64,000 nucleotides of DNA from Theobroma cacao. Taxonomy: Eukaryota; Streptophyta; Magnoliopsida; Malvales; Malvaceae. Where the stretch lies: contig NC_030854.1 of the NCBI RefSeq assembly GCF_000208745.1, positions 810,743-874,742 of the forward strand. Direction: 5' to 3'. The notes beneath the pieces were generated by a model. That model ran no database searches. It had not been told where the DNA came from and saw nothing but the letters and a program-made list of their open reading frames with translations. The position numbers were made by a program, and so were the translations under genes. Shown here one piece after another: positions 1 to 12,293 of the stretch. The number at the start of each line of letters is the position of its first letter. Within the stretch, counting starts at the first letter, position 1.

Positions 1-207
1 GCTTAGAGGGAGAGAGATTAAGTAGTCGAGTAATTTCTTTTGTTGCTCCATAAGGATTTCGACGAAACTTGGATTTCATGTTCCTACATGCAATCCCCTG
101 TTTCCTCAATCAATTTAAATGAGACTCATCTTTTAAATGCTCAGTACTGTTCATAAATGGTCTTATTACTGAAATCTGATATCGCTTTGGCTGCAACCTT
201 TTTGCAG

Positions 208-708
208 CTCTCCATATGATCACAAGGAGAAACATGTAAAGAGAATTATTGGCTTACCAGGTGATTGGGTTGGGACTCATTACGATGTCGTGAAGGTTCC
301 AGAAGGACATTGTTGGGTTGAGGGAGACAATTCAGCTTCAAGCATGGACTCGAGGTCTTTTGGCCCTGTAAGTTGCCCCACCATGATTAGATAGCTTGAA
401 GTTCATTGTAATTTAATCTTTTTGTTTCTCCTAATTCTTCTGATAATATTTTGTTGTTGAAACTTTTTCCTTGTGAAGTTTCTTTCAAGAATGATTTCTT
501 TTATCTTGTAACTAAATAAAATGCAGTGAAGATCACTTTGTTGACTCTTTTTTATTTCCATTGCTATGAGCTTTAAACTTGAATGAGCTATCTTTTGTAG
601 GTTCCTTTGGGTTTGGTTAATGGAAGGGTCGTCCACATTCTGTGGCCTCCGCACAGAGTAGGCAGCGTCGAGAGAAAAGCTCCTCAACAGAGAGTTTCTT
701 CCTCCTAA
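208..708 (+). CDS. IMP2: Mitochondrial inner membrane protease subunit 2-like, 3' part of gene
   Basis: Two exons are visible, 208-367 and 601-708 (stop TAA 706-708). The intron has GTAAGT at 368 and ends TTTTGTAG. The first exon encodes SPYDHKEKHVKRIIGLPGD, which carries the catalytic-lysine box of S26 signal peptidases (K of VKRIIGLPGD). It continues to the second conserved box, EGDNSASSMDSRSFGPV. The last exon encodes VPLGLVNGRVVHILWPP and a short basic tail. Family knowledge: IMP subunits cleave sorting signals of proteins in the mitochondrial intermembrane space. The catalytic-serine exon and the membrane anchor lie before the window or before position 208, so the gene is partial here only because of the window edge. 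The RIIGLPGDW pattern and the short WPP tail fit subunit 2 better than subunit 1. The assignment rests on motifs only. Confidence 0.85.
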
Positions 709-2024
709 TTGCATCTGAACCACAATTTTTTCATGGACAGTTATACAAGTGTTTCCATGCAATTTTTCGCATTCGGTGATCTCTTTGGTATTCTACCTTC
801 ATCATTTATTCTTGTTTAACAATGGACAATATCACATGCAAATTGGTGTTGAAGGATTTAGATTTATAAGCTTAATCTATTAAGATTCAGCAGAGACTAA
901 GATGATGAGAGGCTTGCTCAAGTGCTAGAGTCCAACTGTGGGATGCCATGTTTAATCATGTTATGTTTTTAGCCACAACTCATTCATAGTTTGGTGAAGA
1001 AGACAGGTCATAGGAAGCTCTGGATGATGATCTAGGTTAAATAAAAAGTATTTTCTTTTGAGAATCTTATCATGCAGTGATTTGCTTTGCTATGATTTTT
1101 GATCAATAATGCCATAATTCCCTTGCATTTAAATGAAGTAAAAATTGCACCATGCTATTTTTCGAGGGACGATGTTTTGAATTAACAGATATTTGGATAT
1201 CGAGTCATGCAATAAGATTCGAATGGTAAATCTATTACCATTTCATTTAAGTATGTGTCATGCATGCTTTTCTAATATTGAAGAAAGATTTTACTATTAT
1301 TATAATTTCACAACCAGTGAACATATGTTATTTGAATTTTGAATATTTTGAATTTCGACATAAAGTAAATGAAAAAATCAAATATCATGTGAAATTTTTA
1401 AAGTAATGAATAATTGGATATCGAATAACATGTCAAGATTTTGAATAATAATTTTGTCATCATGACTTTACCATTTCATAAGGAATGAAATAATTAATAA
1501 TTCGAGTCACATAAAGTGTTACATCTTATGAAAACTATTGAAATTTAAGTAAAGTATTTGAATTTATACTAAAAAAAATTGGATAACTATAAAATTAATT
1601 AATTATAAGTAAATTCACTGTCACAATAAGACTTTTGAGTTCAATATTGAAATTATTAATTGAAATGGACCCTTTTTTGAATTTAAGATATCAGATATTA
1701 GTAGATTGTAATTACGCTTAACAATCCATTATTTTGCGGGAATATGGATGTATATGTCTATATATATATATATAAAGGCCAAACCGGTGCACCATTGGCT
1801 CAAATGTCACAATTAGATTTCTCTTTGACACTCTGTGACAATCAGCACCCAAACGCTTTCCAACGCACCACGTCCGCCATTACTTTTCCCTTCATCTTTG
1901 GTTTCTTTCTCGATCCATTTTCCATCAATTTCTTTTTTTTTTTCTTTTCTTTTTCAGTTATTTATTTGCTTTTTTTTTTTGTGGGTTTTTTGGTTTTTGG
2001 AAGGTTTAGTAGAAAGAAAACAGA
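709..2024. other. Intergenic: IMP2 3' flank and Yippee promoter/leader
   Basis: No convincing gene. 709-1730 is AT-rich. A (TA)n tract lies at about 1760-1775. A pyrimidine-rich stretch at about 1900-1990 just before the Yippee ATG looks like its 5' leader. Short ORFs here are low complexity. Confidence 0.6.
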
Positions 2025-4272
2025 ATGGGAAGGCTGTTCGTGATCACTCTCGAGGGAAGCGTTTATAGCTGCAAGCACTGCCAAACCCATCTTGCTCTCC
2101 TCGATGACATTATCTCTAAGGTCCTCTTTTTTGTAGATTGTTTGTAAAATCCTTTGTTCTGCTTTTTGTGAATGCATTAGTGTCTCTATGGGGTTACTTT
2201 TGATCCTGCGTTCCTTGGGAGGTTCTTTTGGGATATGGGAATTGATAAATCTGTGACAAATGGACCCAAAAACGAGTGAAAATGATTTGAACAACCATTC
2301 AAGGCTGCATCATGGCTGTATTTTTCATGTTAAGAATTTAAAAATGAAACAGGCTGATGGCTCTGTAATTTGTGGTCGTTGAAGTTTTTCCTAGGGGTTG
2401 CGATGCCTCATGCTGTTTCTCTTTGATGATTTTTCATGGGAGAAATGCGCACTAATATTGCCCACATAGCATTCAGTGTGATTTCTCTTTGTTTTGCAAT
2501 TATGTGTGTTGCTATGGAATTAATATTTGCTTAGAACTTTGATGTATGGAGTCATTGTGATGGGAGGAAGCCTAAGGAGGGTCACGTCTGTCTTAATGAC
2601 GGTGACTGTTTTTAGCAAGCTCTTTTGATTTTATGGGGCTTTTAAATTGGTGCTAGAAAATAACTTTCTCGTATGTAACTTCATTTCTCTTTTTGATTAC
2701 GGAGTAGTTCTTAAATAGCAACTTGGCTGATTGAATTGGAGTTTATTCGATTTTACATCTAAGATTTTGTGCGGTGTTGTAAATTTGAACATAAAAAATT
2801 TGAGACAAAAGGAAGAAGGAGAATAAGCAGCTCATACATCAGTCTATCGTGTTTGATTTTAGATTTTTATTTGTTTTAGAATCACCTCATCCTTTGTTTG
2901 CTGACTATTAACATTGATTTTATTTTAGATACAGTCTGACTTGTTTCGAATGTCCATAGAATATACTTAACTATCATCATACATGGACATACATATGTTT
3001 CTGATTTTTATCAAGCCATTTTGTTGCTTGATCGATGGAAAAAAGGATATGAAAGTTGGGGGAGATTGTCAATAGACCTTTCCTTTCTGTTATTGGAATG
3101 GATTCTCTGCCTTATCTATCACTTCACCATAGCCATGTTTTTCGTTGACCTCCATTATATCAGGTATTGTTCAGCAACACAGAGATATACTAACCCAGCC
3201 TTTACCTGTGTTTCAGTCTTTCCACTGCAGGCATGGAAAGGCTTATCTCTTTGATAAGGTGTAAGTATTTCCTTGTCATGTACTTTATAAAGCCAATTTT
3301 TGTCTCCATAGAGCGTTGCCTAGAAATATTCTTTTCTATTCAAAAATTATGCACATACGTGTTTTTCTACTAATACTACTATATATGGTCTCTTATTGCA
3401 ATCAATGAATTGAAAGCTATGCATTTGTAAGGTGTTTTTTGTGGTATGGTATGTCCTTTTCCTTCCTTTTTATTTATTTGCATAGAAGAAATGAATGAGA
3501 TCATCTTATTTCTACTAAAGAAGCAAGTAAGAAGTCAACAATCTAAACTAATCAACTACCCTCTATTCTAGAACAGGCCAAAGGAAAACAGACAGCCAGA
3601 ATCAATTAATCAGTCGTTCCCTTTCCATATGTTCCCCTCTTTCTGCATATTCTAAATTATAAATGAAGTATACTAATTGTGCAAGAATAACCACGGGATA
3701 GGTGAATGCAAAATGACTATTTTTTTTGCGATAGAATTGAGAGTCTAGGGGCATGCTCCATTACTTATGTCATATGCATTCTGCAGATATGAATGGTTCA
3801 AATAACATATTTTCTTTCTTAATGCATCACAGTGTGAATATCACAGTAGGAGAGAAAGAAGAGCGCATGATGATGACTGGAATGCACACTGTTGTTGATA
3901 TATTCTGTGTTGGGTGTGGCTCGATTGTGGGATGGAAATACGTAAGTAGTAGTTTTGAAATTGAGTTTTTGCTGGTTTGATTTCTTTACAAGGCTTAGTT
4001 GCATGAGTTAATTTCTTAGAACTTATCTCCCTTTCCTAACAGTGTGACTGATTGTAGGAGGCTGCACATGAGAAGTTACAGAAGTACAAAGAGGGAAAAT
4101 TCATTCTTGAGAGGTGCCATATCACTGTTTCTTTCAGTTGCATGTAATATTTCAATGTTCTCAAATGTATATTTAACCGTGGAGCAGGTTTAAGGTGTTG
4201 GGCCCTGATGGAAGCAATTACTTGGTGAGTCAGGAAGCTATGGTTGGTGGAAGTGATGCTGATGATGCTTGA
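2025..4272 (+). CDS. Yippee-like zinc-binding protein
   Basis: Five exons join in frame: 2025-2120, 3217-3260, 3833-3941, 4058-4113 and 4188-4272, giving 129 residues. The ATG at 2025 opens with [11 protein letters not shown], the conserved start of plant Yippee proteins. The zinc site is complete. C16-x2-C19 (YSCKHC) and C72-x2-C75 (FCVGC) are separated by 52 residues, the exact spacing of the family. Also visible are the family blocks [34 protein letters not shown] and [13 protein letters not shown]. The length fits the usual 120-130. Yippee proteins are small conserved eukaryotic zinc-binding folds related to the CULT/cereblon fold. Their plant function is poorly defined. The first donor (AAG|GTCCTC) is weak, but the reading frame and homology leave little alternative. 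Confidence 0.95.
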
Positions 4273-7200
4273 TTGCAATTCAGTTTGCCATTTGATCAAA
4301 TGTTTTAATTGTACATTCTCTGCATCTCATGTGCTTGTTGGCCTGCTATTTAGGCTCTTAAATTGGAATTATTTTTTCTGTTACAGAACATTCTTTGCCA
4401 ATAGTATTATTAGAATGATTCCGTTCTTCAAAGTCCGGGTTGCTTTTACTGTTCGCTAATGACATCTTCATGCAAGTCTTGCACATTACACACGGGAGAT
4501 AACACCATGCTCTTTATTTGCAGCTACATCATACTTCTATCCACTTCTTGAAATGCTGGTTTTTGGAGGCATTGCCTTAATTTCTTTTGTTCCCCTTTTG
4601 ATTGATGGCAGCATGTTAATCAAAAATTTTGTTGCTTTGAGGTTGAATCATGGTTCTATCGGCCCAATAACAGGCTTAGGCTAGGCAACCTGAAGGATCC
4701 AAATTCTTTGGCCATGGTGGATTAGGTAGGCTTGACCCATTTTAATGTCTTTAATTAAGAATATCTTGGTAATGATATTGTTTGATTCAGTAAATCTCTT
4801 CAACCAGCATATCATCTTGATTTGCGGTACTTTTTCTAAGCTTGATTAATATAGACAGAACCTTCATCCTTAGGACTAGATATAGGTAGGATTTAAGTTC
4901 ATGTGTGACCCTGGCCCAGATGGGATTAATTTGTCAAAGCTTGTATGAATGTGCTTTGCATTCATGAACATCCTTCCACCTGCAGTCTTCTGACACCGAC
5001 CATTCAATCATGGAAAACTCTAGACCCCAGAAAAAATCAATCAAAAAAAGAGTGGAAGGCACGTGACCCATGTGCAGCTAAGCTTTGTATAAATTCATTA
5101 CACCCGAAACAAGGAAGGAGATGAGATGAATTATGAATCTCTTAAGATGGGGCCTGAAATGATATGGGGAAAGAAACAGATGTGGGACTCAAAAGGATTT
5201 GAGACCGCCAAATTGGCTTATTCCCCACTCCCCAGTTACCCTCAATTGCTTTCTGCAGCTCTAAATCTCATCTTGAGATCATTCGATTAGGGTATTTTGT
5301 CCATGTAATCAGTAAGGGATTTCATGTTTGAATATCTTAATCATGTCGTGTCTAGACATTTATCATGAATTCAACTACGATAAATTCCGCATTGTATTAT
5401 GTCCAAAATTGTTCGATGATATTTCTATTGACTAGTGATAAAAAGATTTAATTTCGTGTTTACGTATCTTAATTGTGTCGTATTACATGAGTAAACATGA
5501 ATATCAAATCAAAGTGATAGATAGGGACAAAGCAAATGCTTCGTTTCAACATCAGTTATCATCAATTTTGCTCTTTAATTGCGGCTCGAAATAAGGTCTT
5601 CTGCTTTTTGTTTTTTCTTTCCTTATGATACTGTTCCCCCGGAGGCTTCGACTTGGCACGTCAGGTGAGGAGACTCAGCAGATAAAGACTGCCAATTCTA
5701 GTAGGTCCCCCAATTGCAATGTTAGAAGCATCAGCATTTAGGTTTTTAGCTCCAAATCATATTTGCATTGTCGTTCGTTCAACATTATTGGAACCTTGCT
5801 CCCTCTTAATTCATCTTTTAAATACTAGCCTACTACCAACTAGTATTAAATTACAGTATTTTATAAAAAATATTAAATATAAAAAGTTAAAATAAAAATA
5901 TTACGTAATTATGTTATTATTTATTATAATATGTTAATATCGTATGATATAAAATGATATTATATTTTGATTATTTAATTTAAAAAAAATTATAAAAATT
6001 TTATTAGATGTAATGAAAAATAAAAATAAATTCAAATTTTTTCAAATATTATGTCATTATTTAATGAAAAGATCCGAATCGGTGACTAATTAAATACTTA
6101 AAAAATGAACAAACATTTTCAAACGTTTGGATTGTCCCTTTCCAAATTTCCAAAAAATAGCAACGAAAAAGTTTTTTTTTTTTTTGGGTGGATTGATTGG
6201 GGCCCAGAAATAAAAATGCATGCAGGGGCGGAGTTTAAACCGCTCGATTCACGAGGCCCATTGTCCTGTGTTCCAGGGTTTAACCCCCCTTTCATTCAAT
6301 CAGGGCCGTCCGATTAAGTATCGTTCATCTCGAGAAATCCAACAGCCTCGTTTAAATCTCAGCTTTTGAATGCCCGACCCGAGCTTTTGAATTGAAACTG
6401 CAAAGGGAAGGATCCGGTGTGACGCGGCGGAATTTAGCTTAATATGTTAAAAAGTCAGTCGTCCACCATGTGTTGCCCTCAAGAATGTTTTCTTCAAAAT
6501 TATTTTATAAGTAGACATGGTTTTACAATCTAACTACGAAATTGCCACTCATTACTCATTACCCCAATCGAAACTATTTTCCTCGTGACATTTAAATAAA
6601 ATCTAACAATTTTGTATAGAATGTCTCGTGTTTTAAATAGATTAACTTATTTAATTAATCACATTATTATATTAATTTCTATAATATGATACGTTTATAA
6701 TACTCATTTAATCAGATTAATTGTATGTAAATAGATCTATTGTGTCATACAAAATTTAATTTGATTTATTTAATAAAATATTAATTATTCATATCCATTA
6801 AACGTGTTAAATGTAATAATTCTACTTATTTATAAAAATATTAATTAAAAATTGATCATCAATAATATATTTTTTTAAAAATCTATAAAAAATATCCTAT
6901 TTAAATCGAAATAATTAATCAAAATTAATAAAGAAAAATGAGTTTCAATTATTAATATCTAATATATTACATCAAGATCAAAAGGGCCCATCCATGGTAA
7001 ATGGCATTTTGGTTATTATCCTAATGATAATGACTTATTGATATAAACAACTGCAAGAGCAACACCCTGGTAGCAATGCTTCGTTGCGTCCCTTCTTCCC
7101 TCAGTTTTTTTCAAATTTCCTCTGAACTAACACTCACACCTGTTCCCTGTCAGATCATTCAAAAAAATAATTTTTAATTCAAATAAAAAAAGAGGAAAAA

Positions 7201-7418
7201 AGTTCTCTTCTCTGAAAGATTGAACATTTCCCTCTTTCACACGGAAATGAGGTTGTAAAAACTAATAAGATCCTCCAGCTTCGTTGAACCAACCTTTGTT
7301 TTTTTTCTTTTTTTTTTTGGATTTTTGGTTCCATTTTTGTAGCTTTGAAAGCTTGGTTTTGGATCTGAAAGAGATAGATTTTGGTGTGCTTTGATCGGTT
7401 TTATTGAGAGATCGGAAA
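4273..7418. other. Long AT-rich intergenic region
   Basis: About 3.1 kb without a supportable gene. The first few hundred bases are presumably Yippee 3'-UTR. 5820-6070 and 6590-6990 are very AT-rich. There is a T-tract at about 6172-6185. The last ~250 bases are a likely leader of the following gene. ORFs such as 6105-6317 look random. Confidence 0.6.
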
Positions 7419-10400
7419 ATGGTGATGAAAGAGAGAGACGAGGAGCTGGCTTTGTTCCTGGAAATGCGGAGACGAGAGAAGGAGAAAGAGAAGAACAACA
7501 ATCTTCTCTCGCTTCACAACTCGGAACAACTCAATGCTCCTCTAGGTAAAAACGTTACGGACTTTCGTTTTTTTTTTTCTTCTTAAGGTTCTTCCTTGTA
7601 GCTTCTTAACTGATTGTTTGTGTAGGATCTAACGTCAACGTCAACGGAAACGGCGGCGGCGGTTCTCCGATATCGAAGATAGTATCGGCTGTGCCGGTAC
7701 GGAAGACTGCAGCTGATATTTTTTTGAATTCGGAGAATGAAAAGTCAGATTATGATTGGTAAATGCTGAAGATATCTCCACTTCTTTCTCTGTGTTTTTG
7801 TTGATTTTTTCAACAGGATTCAGCGATCCATTGATTTCTAATTGGATTTTTCCTTATCCCTTTTAGCTTGAGAATTTAAGATCGATCTCTGTTTTGGTTG
7901 TTTATAGGTTACTATAAGTAAGGAGCTCTGAGTTTTGGTCAATGGAATCTACGTGCTTAGCAAATTTCCCTTTTTCAGTTTTTTAAATGAACAAAAAGGA
8001 TACTTTCAAAAAAAAATGAAAAAAAAGGATGAAGTTTGTGTGAGCAACTTTTTAGTTTAAGGTTTTAGTCGTGTAAGTAACAATGATTTGATCTAAAAGC
8101 TTCCCTTTTAAGAGGGAGAGGTGTGGGTACCAATTAAGCCATAAAGAGAAGAACTTGACATCATTTGGAACCTTTTAAAACAAAGCCTTCAGTTGCTTTT
8201 TGCAAAATTTTTATTTTGACATTTTGTTTTAAATGAAGAATTAAAATTTATTACTTGCTTTTTGTTTTAGAGTGTTCTGATCGGTCATATAGCAGATGAA
8301 AAGTTGTGAGAGTTCAAAGTTTGGATATGGTATTTGTCTCAAAACCCAATGGCTTGAGTTTTTAGTAGAAGGATATGGCATAATGCTTCTATTAAGTTTG
8401 CTGCTTCAGCAATATTAATAATTCTAAGGGTCCCTCTGCTACCTTTCTCTCAATATAATTTTGTGCCATATGTAGGATGTTGTCACTAGTAGTTCTAAAT
8501 GGGATTTTTCTTTCTATACTTGCATTTAGATAACGTTTGTTTTGGCTACTATCACCGTTAGCATATGATTTGTTAAAGATCTTATTTTTTTCCAAAAATG
8601 GAAAAGCTTTTGTATTTTTTCAAAACTGAGTAATTATTTGTTGCTTTGACAGCAAACCAACAGTGATGCATACCTGAGTGATAATTGACATTTCCTGATT
8701 GTTACACATTGAATTCAGATCGATCATGATGATGTGATTCAACAATAAAATTGTTTCTTTGCTCTGTATTAACGGGAGATATCTTCTGCCTTCAGGCTTC
8801 TTACTCCACCTGGTACACCACTATTTCCCTCTTTGGAGATGGAGTCGCAGAAGACTCTAATGAGCCAGATTGGGATGTCTAATGCTCGCCCTACTGCTCT
8901 GAAAACAAGGGTAAGAACTCTTATGTGACTTGAGTTCTGGATGCTTTCCACCCTTTTCTTCTGCTGTGATCAGCCTGTGCAGATTGCCAAACTTAAGTTG
9001 TAATAGAGATTTCAGTTTCAATCATGTTATACTGGGAGCATTAGATCTCTTTGGCATGTATTGTTTCAGCTTTATCCGGTTGTCAAGTTATGACAGTTTG
9101 CTGAAAATATTTTCTCTCTGGTTGTTAAGAGATTTTTGTTACTGCCCTATTGTCATATCTTGCAAATTTATTTTGCCTTGGGGTTTCAGCTGGCAAATCA
9201 CCGGGAGGAACCTGCTTCAAAGAGCACTCTAGCACCAAAGCAACAAACTTTGTCAGCCGGACTAAACTCTTCCACAAATCTTAATAAAAGGCCATCATCT
9301 TCAGGGGGTCCAAAATCTGCTAGTAGACCTGCAACACCTACTGGCCGGCCCACTCTACCCACAGCAACCAAGCCTACGAGATCTTCTACACCTACATCAC
9401 GAGCCACCTTGCCTTCCACAAAACCTGCTGCTTCTACAGCAAGATCCTCAACTCCAACTAGATCCACAGCACGTTCTTCTACACCAACTGCTAGACCCTC
9501 ATTGCCAGCTTCCAAGTCAACATCAAGATCGGCTACACCAACCCGTCGACCAGCTACCTCATCTAGTACTCCTATTGCATCTGCACCTACTGGTCGATCG
9601 TCTTCAGTAACGAGATCAGCTCCCACAACTTCTTCAGTACCGAGATCAGCTCCCCTTACTTCTTCAGTTATGAAATCCGCCCCCCCTATGTCTTCTGCAA
9701 CAAAATCAGCTCCCACTACATCAAAAAATTCAGTACCATCACGAGGCACATCTCCAACAGTAAAGTCTAGGCCTTGGAAACCGTCTGAGATGCCTGGTTT
9801 TTCACTTGATACCCCACCAAATTTAAGGACATCATTGCCAGAAAGACCAGCTTCAGCCACACGGGGGAGGCCAGCAGCAGGTGGCACCAGGTCAGCTTCT
9901 GTTGAGGCCAGTTCTAATGGAAGACCAAGACGTCAGTCCTGCTCTCCTGCTAGAAGTAGGGCATCAAGTGGCAGTGTTTGTGGTAATGGGAGCTCCATTC
10001 GTTCTGCTCGTAGAGCAGATACTAATGGTAGTGACAATGACAGTCCAGTAGTGATAGGAACAAAGATGGTTGAGAGAGTGGTAAATATGAGGAAACTGGT
10101 ACCCCCAAAACAAGATGACAATCCTTGTAATAACCCTACTGCAAAATTATCTGCTTCCCTTGACAGCTCAGGCTTTGGAAGAACACTCTCGAAGAAGTCT
10201 CTGGATATGGCTCTGAGACACATGGTATACATCTCTTTCTTTACATCGCCTCATTCTGCTAACTTGAATCATACCTAGAAGCTTGTTGATACTCCCTCAC
10301 CGTGGCATGCTCTAATAATCGAGTACTGTTCTTGTTCGGTATTTAACTATCATTAATAATTTCCGGATCTTTTCTCGTGCAGGATATCAGGCGAAGTATT

Positions 10401-10643
10401 CCAGGCAACCAGCGTCCTCTTATGACAAATGTTCCAGCTTCCTCCATATATAGTGTGAGATCAGGATCCACAAAGAGCAGGACTGTAAGTGTTTCTGATT
10501 CTCCTCTTGCCACAAGCAGCAATGCTAGCTCTGAGCCAAGTGTCAACAATAATTCATTCTGCATTGATGGGATTGAAATGGAATACAACGATCTCAGTAG
10601 CGAGAGAGGAAACTCCTCTCCCACCAGCCAGCCAGCGCGCTAG
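7419..10643 (+). CDS. Basic Ser/Thr/Pro-rich protein (plant BPP-type microtubule-associated family)
   Basis: Five exons join in frame: 7419-7545, 7626-7758, 8796-8910, 9190-10224 and 10383-10643, giving 556 residues. The ATG at 7419 gives MVMKERDEELALFLEMRRREKE, an acidic/basic helix typical of this family. Exon 4 codes for a long low-complexity basic region rich in S, T, P, R and A. It has many R/S-S-x-TP-T motifs, then about four degenerate copies of a (R/K)SAPxxSS(V/A) unit (9608-9725). The family hallmark WKPSEMPGFSLDTPPNLRTSLPERP follows (written in two parts: WKPSEMPGFSLD, then TPPNLRTSLPERP). The C-terminus has MVERVVNMRKL and SLDMALRHMDIRR. Many database entries call such proteins FLO11-like, endochitinase A-like or proline-rich. 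No catalytic domain is visible. From memory, some Arabidopsis members bind microtubules. That role is inferred here. Confidence 0.88.
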
Positions 10644-11703
10644 CTGACCAGCAGACTTTCCATTCCAAAAATATATATCGATTTACAAGCTCATCATATT
10701 CCTACGCGAAAGCTCAGTCAGCACGATGATTAAGAAACAACCTGTTTCTCGAAAGAAGGTGATTGGTAAGCCACATTTCAAATTTCTGTAATCTGTTAGC
10801 TCTTGTAGGCAATCAATCCTCCAGTATATTAATGTGTAAGAATGAGTTAGATCTTGGGAAACAAGAAACTCTTTATGATTAAACTGTAATTCCTGGAAAT
10901 GGAAGTTATGGAACTGCTCCCTGCCTTCCTCAAACTACAGAAAATACCCTAAAACCAGAGTTTTCTGCCTCTTGATTTTACCATTTAGCTAGACAAGCAC
11001 AAATGAAACTATGGAGGCATTAAAAGACAAGGCTTATATATTAAAAAAAATTAGACTATTTTACTTCATACGGAAAAAATTATTAAAAAAATTGTTATTT
11101 TTTAGTTCGTATTTACACGAACTTTTAATTTTAACGCAAAATTAGGAACCGTCAAATTCAATGTAAATTTACATTTTTGATCCATTAATTTTTTATTTAA
11201 ATTATTAATCCATTGATTTTACTGATTTATATGATATATGACATGATATTGGAAATATCTATAAAAATATTAATTGAAATTGAATTGAAAGGTTATTAAT
11301 TTTTTATAAAAATATCAGGCTTTCAGTATGACAATAAAGTATGAATTTTTTCACATAAAATAAAATAATTTTAAAAAATTAGTATTTAAGTCAAAATTGA
11401 ACTGAACGGTTATTAATTTTTTATAAAAATTATGGGTTTTGAGTATAATAAAAAATATAAATTTTTTTCACATAAAATAAATGAATTAAAAAAATAAAAA
11501 ATTAGTAATTAAGTCAAAAAGACAAAGCAGAGTGCTTCCTTCAAGCCTTGTAATTTTCGATGATGGAGCATAAACGGCACAACTGTTTATATTAAGTAAA
11601 TAAATAAATAAAAGATAAAAAAAGAATTAATCTTAATCTTATTTTATATTAATAGTCTAACTCTAATTAATTAATAATAACCCTAAAGCTAATCTTATTG
11701 GCT
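10644..11703. other. Convergent intergenic region
   Basis: Holds the 3'-UTR of the + strand gene, then AT-rich DNA with a short tandem repeat (11274-11515), then the 3' side of the minus-strand NudC-like gene. No gene seen. Confidence 0.6.
11274..11515. repeat. Tandem repeat, two ~120-bp AT-rich copies
   Basis: Copies at about 11274-11392 and 11393-11515. Both hold GGTTATTAATTTTTTATAAA (at 11291 and 11408), TTTTTTCACATAAAATAAA and end in AAGTC. They differ by scattered substitutions and small indels. Confidence 0.75.
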
Positions 11704-12228
11704 TTACATCATCTTTGCATTGGAGAAGTCGAAATTCGGATTCTGAGCCATGAATTTCTTGAGCATCTCTTGGTTCTCGATCTCCTGGCTGGTGGGAAGC
11801 CCCAACTGTTTCTGTCTCTGATCAAACATCATCTTCTCGACAGCTGACCTCGTTTCAAAGTCCAAATCAGACAACTTGCTCGGCTCAGGTTCTGCCTTCT
11901 GAGTATCAATCTCGGGACCTCCCTTCAACAAGGATTTCCACCAGTTGGACTTATCACACTTGGTCAGAAACACAGAGATCATGCTTTGGTCCTCCAAGCT
12001 CCAGTAACATTCATCGGGTTTCACGGTCCCGAACAACTCCCCGTCAAGAATCGGAGCCTGACCCTTTAACCCAATCTTCAGATACTTCTTCTTTATATTG
12101 CAGATAACGTCCCTTGATCTGGTTCCCTGAGAAACTGGGATGCTAACAGTCACCTCTTGCAGATTTTGGCCCCATGAATGATTCTCCATGTCAAGACCGT
12201 TTGCTTTGTTTGGAGTTAGCTTCGACAT
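11704..12228 (-). CDS. NudC-like CS-domain protein (NMig1 type), intronless
   Basis: A 174-residue uninterrupted ORF. A CS/p23-like beta-sandwich spans roughly residues 15-110. Visible NudC blocks are WGQNLQEVTVSIPV, RSRDVICNIKKKYLKIGLKG, DGELFGTVKPDECYWSLED, ISVFLTK and the NudC signature WWKSLLKGGPEIDTQK. The C-terminus has SAVEKMMFDQRQKQLGLPTS and LKKFMAQNPNFDFSNAKMM. Family knowledge: small NudC proteins are co-chaperone-like, and plant NMig1/BOBBER relatives act in stress tolerance and protein folding. All conserved positions I can judge are present, so the gene is probably functional. There are no introns, whereas plant NudC genes usually have several, so it may be a retrocopy. It lies between genes that are neighbours in Arabidopsis, which also fits a later insertion. 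Confidence 0.9.
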   Translation of the reverse strand: MSKLTPNKANGLDMENHSWGQNLQEVTVSIPVSQGTRSRDVICNIKKKYLKIGLKGQAPILDGELFGTVKPDECYWSLEDQSMISVFLTKCDKSNWWKSLLKGGPEIDTQKAEPEPSKLSDLDFETRSAVEKMMFDQRQKQLGLPTSQEIENQEMLKKFMAQNPNFDFSNAKMM

Positions 12229-12281
12229 TTGCTCTAAGAAGAGAAATTAACTGAATAAGTTAACAGAGAATCGATAAATAA

Positions 12282-12293
12282 GATATATATAAG
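12282..12293 (-). promoter_or_regulatory. Possible TATA box of the NudC-like gene
   Basis: On the minus strand the run CTTATATATATC lies about 60 bases before the ATG at 12228, which would allow a short leader. It is based on position and composition only. Confidence 0.35.

Noticed and set aside
9198..9887. 229-codon minus-strand ORF
   Set aside because: It is antisense to the low-complexity exon 4 of the BPP-type gene. Its V/G/D/A-rich sequence is the mirror of S/T/P/R codons. The sense strand has splice sites and family motifs.
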